A stretch of DNA of 64,000 nucleotides from contig NZ_LZOZ01000017.1 of NCBI RefSeq assembly GCF_001679485.1, positions 124,001 through 188,000 of the forward strand. Reading direction: 5' to 3'. Below the pieces are notes generated by a model that saw nothing but the letters and a program-made list of their open reading frames with translations, made no database searches and was not told the DNA's origin. The translations under genes and the position numbers were made by a program. Shown piece after piece: positions 49,213-59,350 of the stretch (the first letter of the stretch is position 1; the number at the start of each line of letters is the position of its first letter). Source of the stretch: Haemophilus sp. CCUG 60358. Lineage in GTDB: Bacteria > Pseudomonadota > Gammaproteobacteria > Enterobacterales > Pasteurellaceae.

Positions 49213-50982
49213 CTATTTATCAAAAATAGCTTCAACGGTTAGCGACTTATAGTGATAGCCCTTTTCTTGACTAAATTGCATTTCAAGTGAACCTAAATAG
49301 ATAGCAAAACCTGGTGCATCAATTTTTAGCAAGTCTTTACGGATGAGTTTGAGATCTGATTCTGCCAGTTTCTTCATTGAGTCTAAGTGATGTTGTTGAA
49401 ACACTTTCTTAATGTGTTGATCCATATTAGTACAATATCTATCGTGCTCTTCAACAAAGCAAACTTCGGCTCGTTCTTTTGGCTCATTCTCTTCTGTTTT
49501 CGAACTTTTATCATCCGCACGATAAAATTGATAGACTGGCACATGGATCCATTTTTTATACGAACTCACATCAATTGATGACCATTCAAACTCAGCTTCT
49601 CTAACCGGGCTATTTTGCAGAGCCATAATGTCGCTATCATTGATACGGAAAGAATGCTCATAAACATCCAATGAAATCAGTTCATTCGCTTTTTCACCAT
49701 ATCTTTGTACAAAGGCTTTTCGTTTCTCTTCATAATTAGAGCTGTCATAAGGCCCTAAGTCCAAACGATGGACTAAATAATCAGATACATCATCTAATTC
49801 ATTCCAATCTTGGCGTTCGTTTTCTGGTATATCTTCTAAACGACTTAAAAAATCCACATCATCACGAATTTTTCCTTGCCCATCAGATAAATTAAGCTTT
49901 GTGAGTAAATGCTCAAAACGTTCCGTTTGGCTTTGATAAGCGATTTCTTTTGGTTTCACCCCCCAAGTCATGGCAAAAATTGCGGCTATTACAACGACAG
50001 AAATCAAACGATATTGACGAATTTTAGGGATGATTAAAATAGCATAAGCAATCGTAATCGCCGAGGCTAATGCCACTAAATAAATCCGTTGCTCAGTCCA
50101 AGCATAGGCACTAATTCGACGGTCAATTGCCAACCATAACAATACAATTGGCACAATGGAAAGGTATGGGAAAAACTTAAAGAAACTGTCCCAATTTGCT
50201 TTAACACTAATACTACGTAAAGCGTAAACACCTAAGCCTACAACTAAGTAAGGCAACGCAATATTCGACACCATTCCTTTTGGCAACGCCCCTGCTAAGA
50301 TAATTTTGCCCACATAAGCATAAAGTAGAACAGTAAAAATCATTAAGGCTGGCGCTAAGATAAAATTTACTAAAATTTCAACGCTACGATTTAGCGTCAT
50401 CTCTGTATTTTCTTGGCGCTGTTGAAAGACCAAAAAGAATAAAGGAAGGCAAAATGCGGTAATTGAGGAATAAAGATGCTTTTGAAACCATTCATTAAAA
50501 TCAATGTTAAATAATGCACTGATTGAAGCCAAAATTGCAGCGACCAAACCAGAGACGAGCCCCCAGCCAGCAATGGATGACGTGATGTAATATAGCGTCG
50601 TAAAATTACGATAAGTAAAGGCTTGATTGTTTCTGACAAATGGAAAGCCACATAATATCAATAATACAATAAATTGAGCACCCCAAAACTTAGGACTATA
50701 AGCATAAAAATCAGCATTATCATTCACTTGCCAAATGGTGAAAACAGCAATAAGCGGCACAATCCACGAAAAGCGATACCAGGCATAAGGGCGAGATAAA
50801 TAAATAAAGGCAAACAGCATCGGCTCAAATAGCCAATAAGCTAAATGATCTTTTTCTGAATTCATATCCACAAACCAAATCCCAAGAGCAAACGTAGCAA
50901 TCATGAAGATTTCAATCGGATGAGTTGATATCGCTGATTTTATTCGTGTTTTGGTTTGCTGAAAAAAAGTCGAAAGAGACAT
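49213..50982 (-). CDS. DUF4153 polytopic membrane protein
   Basis: A protein of about 589 residues with about 11 membrane segments in its first 350 residues (family DUF4153) and a soluble C-terminal region of about 230 residues rich in charged residues that is likely periplasmic or cytoplasmic by topology. No catalytic motif was recognised and no function is proposed. The start at MSLSTFFQQ has AAAGGA at seven bases; the longer frame adds eleven residues without a ribosome site. It is a single gene, divergent from eno. Confidence 0.82.
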   Translation of the reverse strand: MSLSTFFQQTKTRIKSAISTHPIEIFMIATFALGIWFVDMNSEKDHLAYWLFEPMLFAFIYLSRPYAWYRFSWIVPLIAVFTIWQVNDNADFYAYSPKFWGAQFIVLLILCGFPFVRNNQAFTYRNFTTLYYITSSIAGWGLVSGLVAAILASISALFNIDFNEWFQKHLYSSITAFCLPLFFLVFQQRQENTEMTLNRSVEILVNFILAPALMIFTVLLYAYVGKIILAGALPKGMVSNIALPYLVVGLGVYALRSISVKANWDSFFKFFPYLSIVPIVLLWLAIDRRISAYAWTEQRIYLVALASAITIAYAILIIPKIRQYRLISVVVIAAIFAMTWGVKPKEIAYQSQTERFEHLLTKLNLSDGQGKIRDDVDFLSRLEDIPENERQDWNELDDVSDYLVHRLDLGPYDSSNYEEKRKAFVQRYGEKANELISLDVYEHSFRINDSDIMALQNSPVREAEFEWSSIDVSSYKKWIHVPVYQFYRADDKSSKTEENEPKERAEVCFVEEHDRYCTNMDQHIKKVFQQHHLDSMKKLAESDLKLIRKDLLKIDAPGFAIYLGSLEMQFSQEKGYHYKSLTVEAIFDK

Positions 50983-51130
50983 AATGATTCCTTTTTCAAT
51001 GCAAGAAAGTCTCAATTAAGAATAAATAATTCGTCGTAAAATAATACGAAATTTCGTGCAACTTTAACCAACTTTTGAAGGCAATTCCACTGAAATAAAA
51101 GAAATAATTGGCGAAAAAGAGATAAAAACT

Positions 51131-51180
51131 TACCGCACTTGATTGAAAAATAAGATACAGATCAAAGTGCGGTCATTTTT
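51131..51180 (+). repeat. Inverted uptake-signal pair in the eno upstream region
   Basis: ACCGCACTTGAT and ATCAAAGTGCGGT pair (one-base bulge), followed by TCATTTTT in plus orientation. The flanking genes diverge, so it is not the terminator of either. It lies just before the predicted eno promoter. Confidence 0.6.
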
Positions 51181-51182
51181 CC

Positions 51183-51211
51183 AAGACAAATTTCTAAATT
51201 TGCTTTATTAT
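51183..51211 (+). promoter_or_regulatory. Candidate sigma-70 promoter of eno
   Basis: AAGACA (4 of 6) and TATTAT (5 of 6) are 17 bases apart, about 60 bases before the start codon. Confidence 0.45.
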
Positions 51212-51254
51212 ATTCCCGTTTTAGGTTCGCCTAACTAATTTTAATTAACTTTAA

Positions 51255-52571
<1,317 letters not shown>

Positions 52572-52597
52572 TTCACGCTGAATTTACTGTAAAATCT

Positions 52598-52629
52598 CAC
52601 CGCACTTTGCACAAAAGTGCGGTGTTTTT
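52598..52629 (+). terminator. Terminator of eno from an inverted uptake-signal pair
   Basis: CACCGCACTTT and AAAGTGCGGTG pair around GCACA and are followed by TTTTTC. Confidence 0.85.
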
Positions 52630-52654
52630 CTATCTAATATTTAAAGGAAAGAAA

Positions 52655-53074
52655 ATGTTACATTTAACCCTCGAAGATCAACTCTTTCTCGGTCAACCAA
52701 AACAAGTCGGCACACACTCGACTGTGCATGATCATCTAGCGGTAATGTTTGAAGATGACGGTGAAACGGGCTATTTTTATGCGTTAGATATGCGTCAAAA
52801 TGCGCAGCCTGTTGTCGATTGCTTACATGTTTATAACGTCGATAACACTCGCAATCACCACGAAGCACGTAAATTAGAAATCTGCTGGGATGAAAGTGGT
52901 TATTTAGCCTTATTGCTCATTAATGGCTATCCGCATGCCGTATTTGATTTTGCCCATTTGATCGGCTATAACACTAACAAGCATCCTCAGCCTGACTTAA
53001 TGAGCATGTGGACACACGAAGAAATCACCAATGAACGTGCGACAGCATGGCTTGGTGTCAATACCATTAAATAG
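52655..53074 (+). CDS. DUF2251 family protein
   Basis: A 139-residue, probably cytoplasmic protein with no signal peptide or membrane segment. It shows the DUF2251 pattern MFEDDGETGYFYALD (about 32-46), CLHVYNVDN and LLINGYPHAVFDF (about 88-100). Function is unknown. The start at MLHLTLED follows AAAGGAAAG; an upstream in-frame start would lie inside the eno terminator. It is next to yigB with 8 bases between, so co-transcription is likely. Confidence 0.8.
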   Translation: MLHLTLEDQLFLGQPKQVGTHSTVHDHLAVMFEDDGETGYFYALDMRQNAQPVVDCLHVYNVDNTRNHHEARKLEICWDESGYLALLLINGYPHAVFDFAHLIGYNTNKHPQPDLMSMWTHEEITNERATAWLGVNTIK

Positions 53075-53082
53075 GATTAACT

Positions 53083-53790
53083 ATGCGATTTTACCGCGGT
53101 CTTCAGCCTTTCAAGGTTATGAGTTTTGATCTTGATGACACCCTTTACGATAATAGTGATGTCATACGTTTGGCCGAAGAACGCTTTCTTCAATGTGTAC
53201 AAGAACACGCACAACTGACCGATCTTACCTCAGTATATTGGCGAGAATGGAAATGGCAACTGGCGGAGAAAGATCCCTTGATTGCTGAAGATGTGATCGC
53301 CTGGCGAGTCGAAACGTTACGGCACTTACTGGCGCATCATAGTAAAAGTGCGGTTGAAATTGACCGCACTTTGGCCATCGCTATGGAAGAATTTATTGAA
53401 TGGCGACATAAAATTGATGTTCCCACTGAAAGCATTGAAGTATTAAACCAACTTAAAGATCGCTACCCGCTTAGCGTGATTACCAATGGTAATGTGATTG
53501 CAACACGTATTGGATTTGAACACTTTCAACTGAGTTTACGTGGGGGAGAACAAGGCAGAGCGAAACCTCATCAAGATTTGTTCCACCAAACCGCCGATCA
53601 TTTTGGCATAAAACCGAGTGAAATTTTACATATTGGTGATAACTTAACCACGGATATTCAAGGCGCCATTCAAGCCGGCTGCCAAGCAGTATGGATTAAT
53701 TTATCAGGCAAAGATCTCAATTCATTTACTGAAGCAAGTGTTTTGCCTACATTAGAAATCAATCATTTAACTGAATTATTAACACTTTAA
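53083..53790 (+). CDS. yigB: HAD-superfamily phosphatase YigB
   Basis: HAD hydrolase of 235 residues with motif I SFDLDDTLYD (about 14-23, nucleophile Asp at FDLDD), a helical cap, motif II VITNGN (about 130-135), Lys near 160 and motif IV HIGDNLTTDIQGA (about 182-194). E. coli YigB dephosphorylates FMN-pathway intermediates. An inverted pair of perfect uptake signals (53346-53354 and 53363-53371) lies inside the coding region and encodes KSAVEIDRTL, an unusual place for such a hairpin. Confidence 0.88.
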   Translation: MRFYRGLQPFKVMSFDLDDTLYDNSDVIRLAEERFLQCVQEHAQLTDLTSVYWREWKWQLAEKDPLIAEDVIAWRVETLRHLLAHHSKSAVEIDRTLAIAMEEFIEWRHKIDVPTESIEVLNQLKDRYPLSVITNGNVIATRIGFEHFQLSLRGGEQGRAKPHQDLFHQTADHFGIKPSEILHIGDNLTTDIQGAIQAGCQAVWINLSGKDLNSFTEASVLPTLEINHLTELLTL

Positions 53791-53794
53791 CCCT

Positions 53795-54424
53795 ATGATG
53801 AAAAAGAAAAATCAAGTTCTCGTCAGCCTTTCCATTGTGGCTTTATTAGGAGGTTGCTCAGAAGAGCAAGTTCAACGAGATGTTTATAACAGCCTTGAGG
53901 ATTGTTTAGCCGATTGGAAAAAAATTGAATTATGCGAAGCTGACCAATCTAATGAAAATAACAGCGGTACAACTGCACATAGTGGATCTGGCTCCTCTCT
54001 ATCAGGCAATTTAAATACTCGTCCAAGCAATAATAGTGAATGGTCAGAAGACAATCAGACCATTAAACAAACCTTAAATCCAGATGGAGCAACTCACTCT
54101 GGCAATTCAAGTAGCGCTGAGGGAACAAGCCACACGAGTTCTGCAACAGGAGAAGGACACGGCAGTATGGGTAGTGCGATTGCAGGTGCAGCAATGGGCT
54201 ATATGATCGCGCGTACGATGGGCTCATTTTTAGGCCCTAGTTACAATCCAAGCAATAGCGCCGTTTCAACACCAACGGGGCAAGTTATCCAACCGCAAAC
54301 TAATCGTTCTGTCGGTAAGCCTGTATTAGTAAAAGGCAATGCGGGTAGCACTTACAGCAAACCAGTTTCACGCGGTGGCTTTAAAAGCTCAAACTCAAGC
54401 AGTAACCGTAGCTCAGGCGGTTAA
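53795..54424 (+). CDS. ygiB: YgiB-like lipoprotein (DUF1190)
   Basis: A 209-residue lipoprotein with lipobox LLGGC (Cys near 21), a Cys-containing segment (SLEDCLADWKKIELCEADQ), a Ser/Asn/Gly-rich low-complexity region and a glycine-zipper-like helix (GSMGSAIAGAAMGYMIARTMGSF, about 127-149), ending in a Ser/Gly-rich tail. Linkage to ygiC is the main support for the name. Function is unknown; E. coli ygiBC is linked to envelope stress and bile/antibiotic tolerance. The Shine-Dalgarno is weak. Confidence 0.78.
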   Translation: MMKKKNQVLVSLSIVALLGGCSEEQVQRDVYNSLEDCLADWKKIELCEADQSNENNSGTTAHSGSGSSLSGNLNTRPSNNSEWSEDNQTIKQTLNPDGATHSGNSSSAEGTSHTSSATGEGHGSMGSAIAGAAMGYMIARTMGSFLGPSYNPSNSAVSTPTGQVIQPQTNRSVGKPVLVKGNAGSTYSKPVSRGGFKSSNSSSNRSSGG

Positions 54425-54426
54425 AT

Positions 54427-55608
54427 ATGAAACGAATCACGGGCTTTCCTACTCGCCCCAATATGGTGCAACAATTATTAGATGTGGGCTTTGATTACTA
54501 TAATCTGCCTTCCTCTGATGGCTCCCATTATTGGTCGGACAATGTGGCGTATGAATTTACCCTAGCGGAGATCGATCGTATTGAAGATGCCACCAACGAA
54601 TTACATGCAATGTGTATGGATTTTGTTGCCGATGAAATTAAACAAGGTGATTATACCCATTATCGCTTCACCGATTTACAGAAAAATCTGATTGAACAAA
54701 CATGGGCTAAAAACGTACCGCACTTATATGGTCGTTTTGATTTTGGTTATGACGGTGAAAACCTCAAAATGTTTGAATACAATGCCGACACCCCTACTTC
54801 CCTGCTTGAAGCTGCTGTGGTGCAATGGCAATGGTTAGAGCAAATTGAAGGCTTAGCGCATCGTGACCAATTTAATTGGATTCATGAAGAATTGCTCAAT
54901 CGCTTTCAGTTTATTCAACAGCAAACAGGGCTAAACGATTTCCATTTTAGTGCTATGCAAGAAGCGGGCCGTGAAGATTGGGGCAATATCGATTACCTAG
55001 CGGATGTGGCTTACAACGCAGGTTGGCATATTCATCAGCTTGCCATTGAAGATGTGGGCTACGATAAAGACAGTCAACAATTCCTCGATCTGAATAATCA
55101 ACCTATTGATTGTTTATTTAAGCTCTATCCGCTTGAATGGATGACTACCACCGAATATGCACCACACATGCTTAATTCATCCACCACTTTTATTGAACCT
55201 GCGTGGAAATTACTATTAAGCAATAAAGTGCTATTAGCGAAATTGTGGCAAAAGCACCCAAATCACCCATTATTACTACCTGCTTACTTTAGTAAACATG
55301 ATATTACTGATCGCCAATCAATATGGGTGAAAAAACCAACGTTAGGTCGTGAGGGCGCCAATGTTTCTTACTATGAAAAACGTAATGGTCTGGAATTTGC
55401 CGCTAAAGGCAGTGAACATTCTGCTTTTTACGATCAAGCAGGTTACATTTATCAACAAAAATTTGAACTGCCAAATTTTGATGGCATGTACCCTATGATT
55501 GGTTCTTGGGTAGTGGGTGATGTGGCATGCGGCATCGGATTAAGAGAAGATTTTACCCCAGTTACCGGCAATGATAGCCACTTCATTCCGCATTACTTTG
55601 TGGAATAA
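54427..55608 (+). CDS. ygiC: Glutathionylspermidine synthase-like ATP-grasp ligase YgiC
   Basis: The 393-residue protein is a stand-alone version of the C-terminal amidase/synthetase fold of glutathionylspermidine synthase. Visible are YGRFDFGYDGENLKMFEYNADTPTSLLE near 100-127, FKLYPLEWM near 232-240, and IWVKKPTLGREGANVSYYE near 299-317 of the ATP-grasp site. E. coli YgiC lacks the glutathionylspermidine activity, and its real substrate is unknown. It starts 2 bases after ygiB and is translationally linked. Confidence 0.88.
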   Translation: MKRITGFPTRPNMVQQLLDVGFDYYNLPSSDGSHYWSDNVAYEFTLAEIDRIEDATNELHAMCMDFVADEIKQGDYTHYRFTDLQKNLIEQTWAKNVPHLYGRFDFGYDGENLKMFEYNADTPTSLLEAAVVQWQWLEQIEGLAHRDQFNWIHEELLNRFQFIQQQTGLNDFHFSAMQEAGREDWGNIDYLADVAYNAGWHIHQLAIEDVGYDKDSQQFLDLNNQPIDCLFKLYPLEWMTTTEYAPHMLNSSTTFIEPAWKLLLSNKVLLAKLWQKHPNHPLLLPAYFSKHDITDRQSIWVKKPTLGREGANVSYYEKRNGLEFAAKGSEHSAFYDQAGYIYQQKFELPNFDGMYPMIGSWVVGDVACGIGLREDFTPVTGNDSHFIPHYFVE

Positions 55609-55656
55609 AAACAACGCAAAAACTGACCGCACTTAACAGATAATAAGGAGATAAAT

Positions 55657-56802
55657 ATGTATCCATTTAGTTTTCAAAACCCTACTCGCATTGAATTTGG
55701 TCTCGATAAAGAAAAAGAGATGGGTAAATATATGCACGAATACGGTGCAAAAAAGGCCTTAATTATCTATGGCAGTGAGCGAATCAAACATTCCGGCTTA
55801 TTTGAAGATGTGGCTAAAAGTTTACGTGAGCATGGTATTGAATACGTTGAATGTGGCGGGGTAAAAAGTAACCCGACAATCAACAAAGTCCGTGAAGCCG
55901 TTGCAATGGCAAAAGCCTTTGGTGCAGATAGCGTGTTGAGTATCGGTGGTGGCTCTTGCCTTGATAGTGCGAAAGCGATCGCGGCTGGTGCGTGCTATGA
56001 GGGTGATACTTGGGACTTTTTTAAAGGTACACCGGTGCAAAAAGCGTTGATGATTTTTGATGTAATCACCCTTGCGGCAACAGGCAGTGAAATGAACTGG
56101 GGAGCCGTCATTACCAATGAAGAAACACAGCAAAAATATTCAATTCACAGCAATCATTTATTCCCAAAAGTATCTGTCATTAACCCGAAATTGCAAGCGA
56201 CCGTCAGTCGTGATTATTTAGTGTATTCTGCCGCAGATATTATTGCTCATTCTATTGAAGCCTATTTCACAGCTGAATATCGTCCTGAAATTATTGATTT
56301 CTTAGTAGAAAGCAATATTAAAACTGTTATTCGTACGACTGAAATCTTGCTCAATGATCCACAAGATCTCAATGCTCGTGGTGAATTTGCCTGGGCGGCT
56401 ACACTTGCGTTGAATGGTTTAACTCATTTAGGTATCTCACCTTACGGTTTCCCAAATCATATGATTGAGCATTCCATGAGTGCGATTTCAGATGTGCCAC
56501 ATGGTGCTGGCCTTTCCGTAATTATGCCTGCGTGGATGCAATGGTATCAATCTCAAAGACCTACTCAATTCAAACGCTTTGCTAAAGAAATATTTGGCTT
56601 AGATAAGGCTGAAGATGGTATTCAAGCCTTAAAAGCTTGGTTTGATAAAATCGGCACACCAACTCGTCTTGAGCAACTTGGCATTGATGATAAAACCTTA
56701 TCTGAAATTGTTGGAAATGCGGTTCAAACTGCGATTAAGGCGAAAATGGATAAGATTTACACCAAAGAAGCTATTAAAGCAATTTTCGCTTTAGCGAAGT
56801 AA
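55657..56802 (+). CDS. Iron-containing alcohol dehydrogenase (butanol dehydrogenase type)
   Basis: A 381-residue type III dehydrogenase. The NAD(P) region GGGSCLDSAKAIAAG (about 98-112) and metal-ligand motifs (DIIAHSIEAYF near 194-204, NHMIEHSMSAISDVPHGAGL near 268-287) are intact. Closest in pattern to YugJ/BdhA and YqhD enzymes that reduce aldehydes with NAD(P)H. The substrate could be fermentative acetaldehyde/butyraldehyde or toxic aldehydes. A good TAAGGAG precedes the ATG. It is probably its own unit after ygiC, since an uptake signal and 48 bases separate them. Confidence 0.88.
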   Translation: MYPFSFQNPTRIEFGLDKEKEMGKYMHEYGAKKALIIYGSERIKHSGLFEDVAKSLREHGIEYVECGGVKSNPTINKVREAVAMAKAFGADSVLSIGGGSCLDSAKAIAAGACYEGDTWDFFKGTPVQKALMIFDVITLAATGSEMNWGAVITNEETQQKYSIHSNHLFPKVSVINPKLQATVSRDYLVYSAADIIAHSIEAYFTAEYRPEIIDFLVESNIKTVIRTTEILLNDPQDLNARGEFAWAATLALNGLTHLGISPYGFPNHMIEHSMSAISDVPHGAGLSVIMPAWMQWYQSQRPTQFKRFAKEIFGLDKAEDGIQALKAWFDKIGTPTRLEQLGIDDKTLSEIVGNAVQTAIKAKMDKIYTKEAIKAIFALAK

Positions 56803-56810
56803 TCTCTCAT

Positions 56811-56862
56811 AAAAAAGAGCGGTCAAATTCAAAATACAATAGAATTTGACCGCTCTTTTTAT
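56811..56862. terminator. Terminator with a 16-bp stem from a variant uptake motif
   Basis: AAAGAGCGGTCAAATTC and GAATTTGACCGCTCTTT pair exactly and are followed by T-rich sequence. It ends the dehydrogenase transcript; the arms carry AAGAGCGGT. Confidence 0.88.
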
Positions 56863-56897
56863 ATTCTCAATATTTCACTTTATTGAAAAGAACACAA

Positions 56898-56937
56898 AAA
56901 AATAACCGCACTTCAGTTACCCAAAGTGCGGTTAATT
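56898..56937 (-). terminator. Terminator of the rplK-rplA operon
   Basis: AACCGCACTT and AAGTGCGGTT pair with a 10-base loop; on the minus strand a T-rich tract (TTATTTTTTT) follows. Arms are perfect uptake signals. Confidence 0.85.
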
Positions 56938-56959
56938 TGAATTAAGTTTTAACGCTTAA

Positions 56960-57649
56960 TTATAGTGAAGCTTGATCAACAGCCACACCAGCACCCATAG
57001 TTGTAGAGATGCTTACTTTCTTGATAAAGATACCTTTTGCAGTAGTTGGTTTTGCTTTGTTTAAAGCAGCCAATAATGCTTGAAGGTTTTCTTTTAATTG
57101 AACTTCAGAGAAGTTTGCTTTACCAATTGTTGTGTGGATGATACCGTTTTTATCGTTACGATAACGGATCTGACCAGATTTAGCATTTTTAACTGCTTCA
57201 GCAACGTTTGGTGTTACGGTACCAACTTTAGGGTTTGGCATTAAACCACGTGGGCCTAATACTTGACCTAATTGACCAACAACACGCATTGCATCAGGAG
57301 AAGCGATAACAACGTCAAAGTTCATTTCGCCTTTTTTGATTTGCTCTGCTAAATCTTCCATACCGACTAAATCAGCGCCAGCTTCTTTAGCTGCATCTGC
57401 GTTAGCACCTTGGGTGAACACAGCTACGCGTACTTCACGACCAGTACCGTGTGGTAATACAGTTGCACCACGAACGTTTTGGTCTGATTTACGAGGATCG
57501 ATACCTAAGTTTACTGCAACGTCAACACTTTCAACGAATTTAGCTGTTGCGAATTGTTTTAATAACGCGATTGCTTCGTTGATTTCGTATGCTTTAGTAG
57601 AATCTACGCCAGCTTTGATTGCTTTCATTTTTTTAGTCAATTTAGCCAT
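56960..57649 (-). CDS. rplA: 50S ribosomal protein L1
   Basis: Forms the L1 stalk and represses its own operon by binding the rplK leader mRNA. The 229-residue protein has [12 protein letters not shown] near 132-143 and [18 protein letters not shown] near 158-175. Strong Shine-Dalgarno GGAGGA. It lies 4 bases after rplK. Here the L11-L1 pair directly follows secE-nusG, but rplJL and rpoBC are not downstream; the operon ends at a terminator. Confidence 0.97.
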   Translation of the reverse strand: MAKLTKKMKAIKAGVDSTKAYEINEAIALLKQFATAKFVESVDVAVNLGIDPRKSDQNVRGATVLPHGTGREVRVAVFTQGANADAAKEAGADLVGMEDLAEQIKKGEMNFDVVIASPDAMRVVGQLGQVLGPRGLMPNPKVGTVTPNVAEAVKNAKSGQIRYRNDKNGIIHTTIGKANFSEVQLKENLQALLAALNKAKPTTAKGIFIKKVSISTTMGAGVAVDQASL

Positions 57650-57653
57650 CGTA

Positions 57654-58082
57654 TTATTCCTCCACCACTAAGCCCATTGAGCGAGCAGTACCAGCAATTG
57701 ATTTCATTTTAGTTTCGATAGTCGCGCCAGTCATATCTGCTGCTTTAGTTTCAGCGATTTGACGAACTTGATCTAAAGTTACTTTACCCACTTTATCTTT
57801 GTTCGGTTTACCAGAACCAGATTTGATACCTGCAGCTTTTTTCAATAATACTGCTGCTGGTGGAGTTTTAGTAATGAAAGTGAATGAACGGTCTGCATAT
57901 ACAGTGATAACAACTGGAATTGGTAAACCTTTTTCTAAGCTCTCAGTACGAGCGTTGAATGCTTTACAGAATTCCATGATGTTCACACCTTGTTGACCTA
58001 ATGCAGGACCAACTGGTGGTGATGGGTTTGCCATACCAGCTGCAACTTGCAACTTAACGTATGCTTGGACTTTTTTTGCCAT
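57654..58082 (-). CDS. rplK: 50S ribosomal protein L11
   Basis: Part of the GTPase-associated centre and needed for RelA activation. The 142-residue protein has the proline-rich [17 protein letters not shown] (about 18-34) and the C-terminal rRNA-binding domain with [15 protein letters not shown] is well placed before the ATG. It is first in a two-gene operon with its own promoter and leader. Confidence 0.97.
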   Translation of the reverse strand: MAKKVQAYVKLQVAAGMANPSPPVGPALGQQGVNIMEFCKAFNARTESLEKGLPIPVVITVYADRSFTFITKTPPAAVLLKKAAGIKSGSGKPNKDKVGKVTLDQVRQIAETKAADMTGATIETKMKSIAGTARSMGLVVEE

Positions 58083-58139
58083 TTTTTAGTTTCCTCTAAA
58101 TGGGTGATAACGCCGAAATCGGCTCCCCTGTTAATGAAA
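58083..58139 (-). promoter_or_regulatory. rplK leader, candidate L1 autoregulatory site
   Basis: The leader of about 57 bases contains GGGGAGCC followed by the hairpin GCCG-ATTT-CGGC (58112-58123) and GTTATCACCC, then the Shine-Dalgarno. L1 is known to bind a structured site in this leader in enterobacteria; assignment here rests on position and the GGGAGCC-hairpin pattern. Confidence 0.5.
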
Positions 58140-58145
58140 GGCTGT

Positions 58146-58174
58146 ATTTTAATTAATCAGCCTCGAAATTTCAA
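58146..58174 (-). promoter_or_regulatory. Promoter of rplK-rplA
   Basis: On minus, TTGAAA (58169-58174), 17-base spacer and TAAAAT (58146-58151) form a near-consensus sigma-70 promoter directly after the nusG terminator. Confidence 0.7.
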
Positions 58175-58187
58175 GCAGAAAAACTAC

Positions 58188-58222
58188 TCGAAAAACAACC
58201 GCACTTTATTTTTTAAGTGCGG
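58188..58222 (-). terminator. Terminator of secE-nusG
   Basis: CCGCACTT and AAGTGCGG pair with an 8-base loop, then TTGTTTTT on the minus strand. One arm is a perfect uptake signal. Confidence 0.8.
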
Positions 58223-58253
58223 CCATTAAATTTCTTATTTTGGAAAAGGGAAA

Positions 58254-58811
58254 TTAACGTGTTTTTTCCACTTGACCAAATTCAAGCTCAACTGGTGTTG
58301 CACGACCAAAGATAGATACAGACACTTTTAAGCGGCCTTTTTCGTAATCCACTTCTTCAACCGTACCATTAAAGTCAGCAAATGGACCTTCTGTCACACG
58401 TACTTCTTCACCTGGTTGATATTCTTTACGATGACGTGGTTTTTCAGCACTTTGCTCTAAACGATTTAAAATTAAATCTGCTTCACGTTTAGAAATTGGC
58501 GCTGGCTTATCTGGTGTACCACCGATAAAGCCCATTACACGTGGTACGCTTTTTACTAAGTGCCATGTGTCATCATTCATTGCCATTTCAACTAATACAT
58601 AGCCAGGGAAGAATTTACGTTCGCTTTTACGACGTTTACCTGCTACGTTTTCAACGACTTCTTCAGTCGGCACTAATACTTCACCAAACTGATCTTCCAT
58701 TTGTTGTTGTTTGATATATTCACGCAATGTGATTGCTACACGACTCTCAAAACCTGAGAATGCTTGCAATACATACCAACGTTTTTTGGATACGTTTTCA
58801 GTTTCGCTCAT
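58254..58811 (-). CDS. nusG: Transcription termination/antitermination factor NusG
   Basis: The 185-residue protein has an N-terminal NGN domain ([12 protein letters not shown] at 11-22, [10 protein letters not shown] near 67-76) that binds RNA polymerase and a C-terminal KOW domain ([22 protein letters not shown] near 129-150). It follows secE by 1 base. Only this housekeeping paralogue was seen in the window; no RfaH-like gene accompanies the polysaccharide cluster here. Confidence 0.97.
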   Translation of the reverse strand: MSETENVSKKRWYVLQAFSGFESRVAITLREYIKQQQMEDQFGEVLVPTEEVVENVAGKRRKSERKFFPGYVLVEMAMNDDTWHLVKSVPRVMGFIGGTPDKPAPISKREADLILNRLEQSAEKPRHRKEYQPGEEVRVTEGPFADFNGTVEEVDYEKGRLKVSVSIFGRATPVELEFGQVEKTR

Positions 58812-58812
58812 T

Positions 58813-59229
58813 TTAGAATCTCAAATCAGTTAAGAAGTTAATCAATGCAATGATAATTGAATCAATTGCCCAGAAGAATAAAGAGGTAAGCACGGTTACC
58901 CCAATAACGATTAAAGTTGTTTGACGTGTTTCTGCACGAGTTGGCCATACCACTTTACGACCTTCAACTTTTGCTTCGCTAAAGAATGTACGAGCTTTTG
59001 TACCTTGGTTAGTAATTGCAGCTAAACCAAAGGCAATTAATAAAGCGACAACTACGCCAACTACACGTACAGGTAAAGAGAAGGCGTCTTTAAAATAAAC
59101 GTTACCAATCGCTGCAGCAGTAAAAAATGCCACAGAAAGAATCCAAAGAAGAGTGTTTAAGCCTTTTGATTTTCCTTCTACGACTTGTTCTTGGTCGTGT
59201 TTCTTTTTCTCAACAATTTCAGTTGCCAT
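58813..59229 (-). CDS. secE: Protein translocase subunit SecE
   Basis: The 138-residue protein has three membrane segments, as in E. coli and H. influenzae SecE, and the conserved cytoplasmic stretch [24 protein letters not shown] (about 82-105) before the last helix. It is part of the SecYEG channel and is coupled to nusG. Confidence 0.95.
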   Translation of the reverse strand: MATEIVEKKKHDQEQVVEGKSKGLNTLLWILSVAFFTAAAIGNVYFKDAFSLPVRVVGVVVALLIAFGLAAITNQGTKARTFFSEAKVEGRKVVWPTRAETRQTTLIVIGVTVLTSLFFWAIDSIIIALINFLTDLRF

Positions 59230-59287
59230 AAGTGAATCCGTATAAAATAAGGGATAAATAATTTTTAGATTAATTTCAGAACGTGCG

Positions 59288-59316
59288 ATTGTAGCATTTT
59301 CTTTCGGGATTGCCTA
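59288..59316 (-). promoter_or_regulatory. Candidate promoter of secE-nusG
   Basis: TAGGCA (4 of 6) and TACAAT (5 of 6) on minus are 17 bases apart, about 60 bases before secE. Confidence 0.4.
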
Positions 59317-59350
59317 TGAAAAATATTATAAAAAACAACCGCACTTTCTA

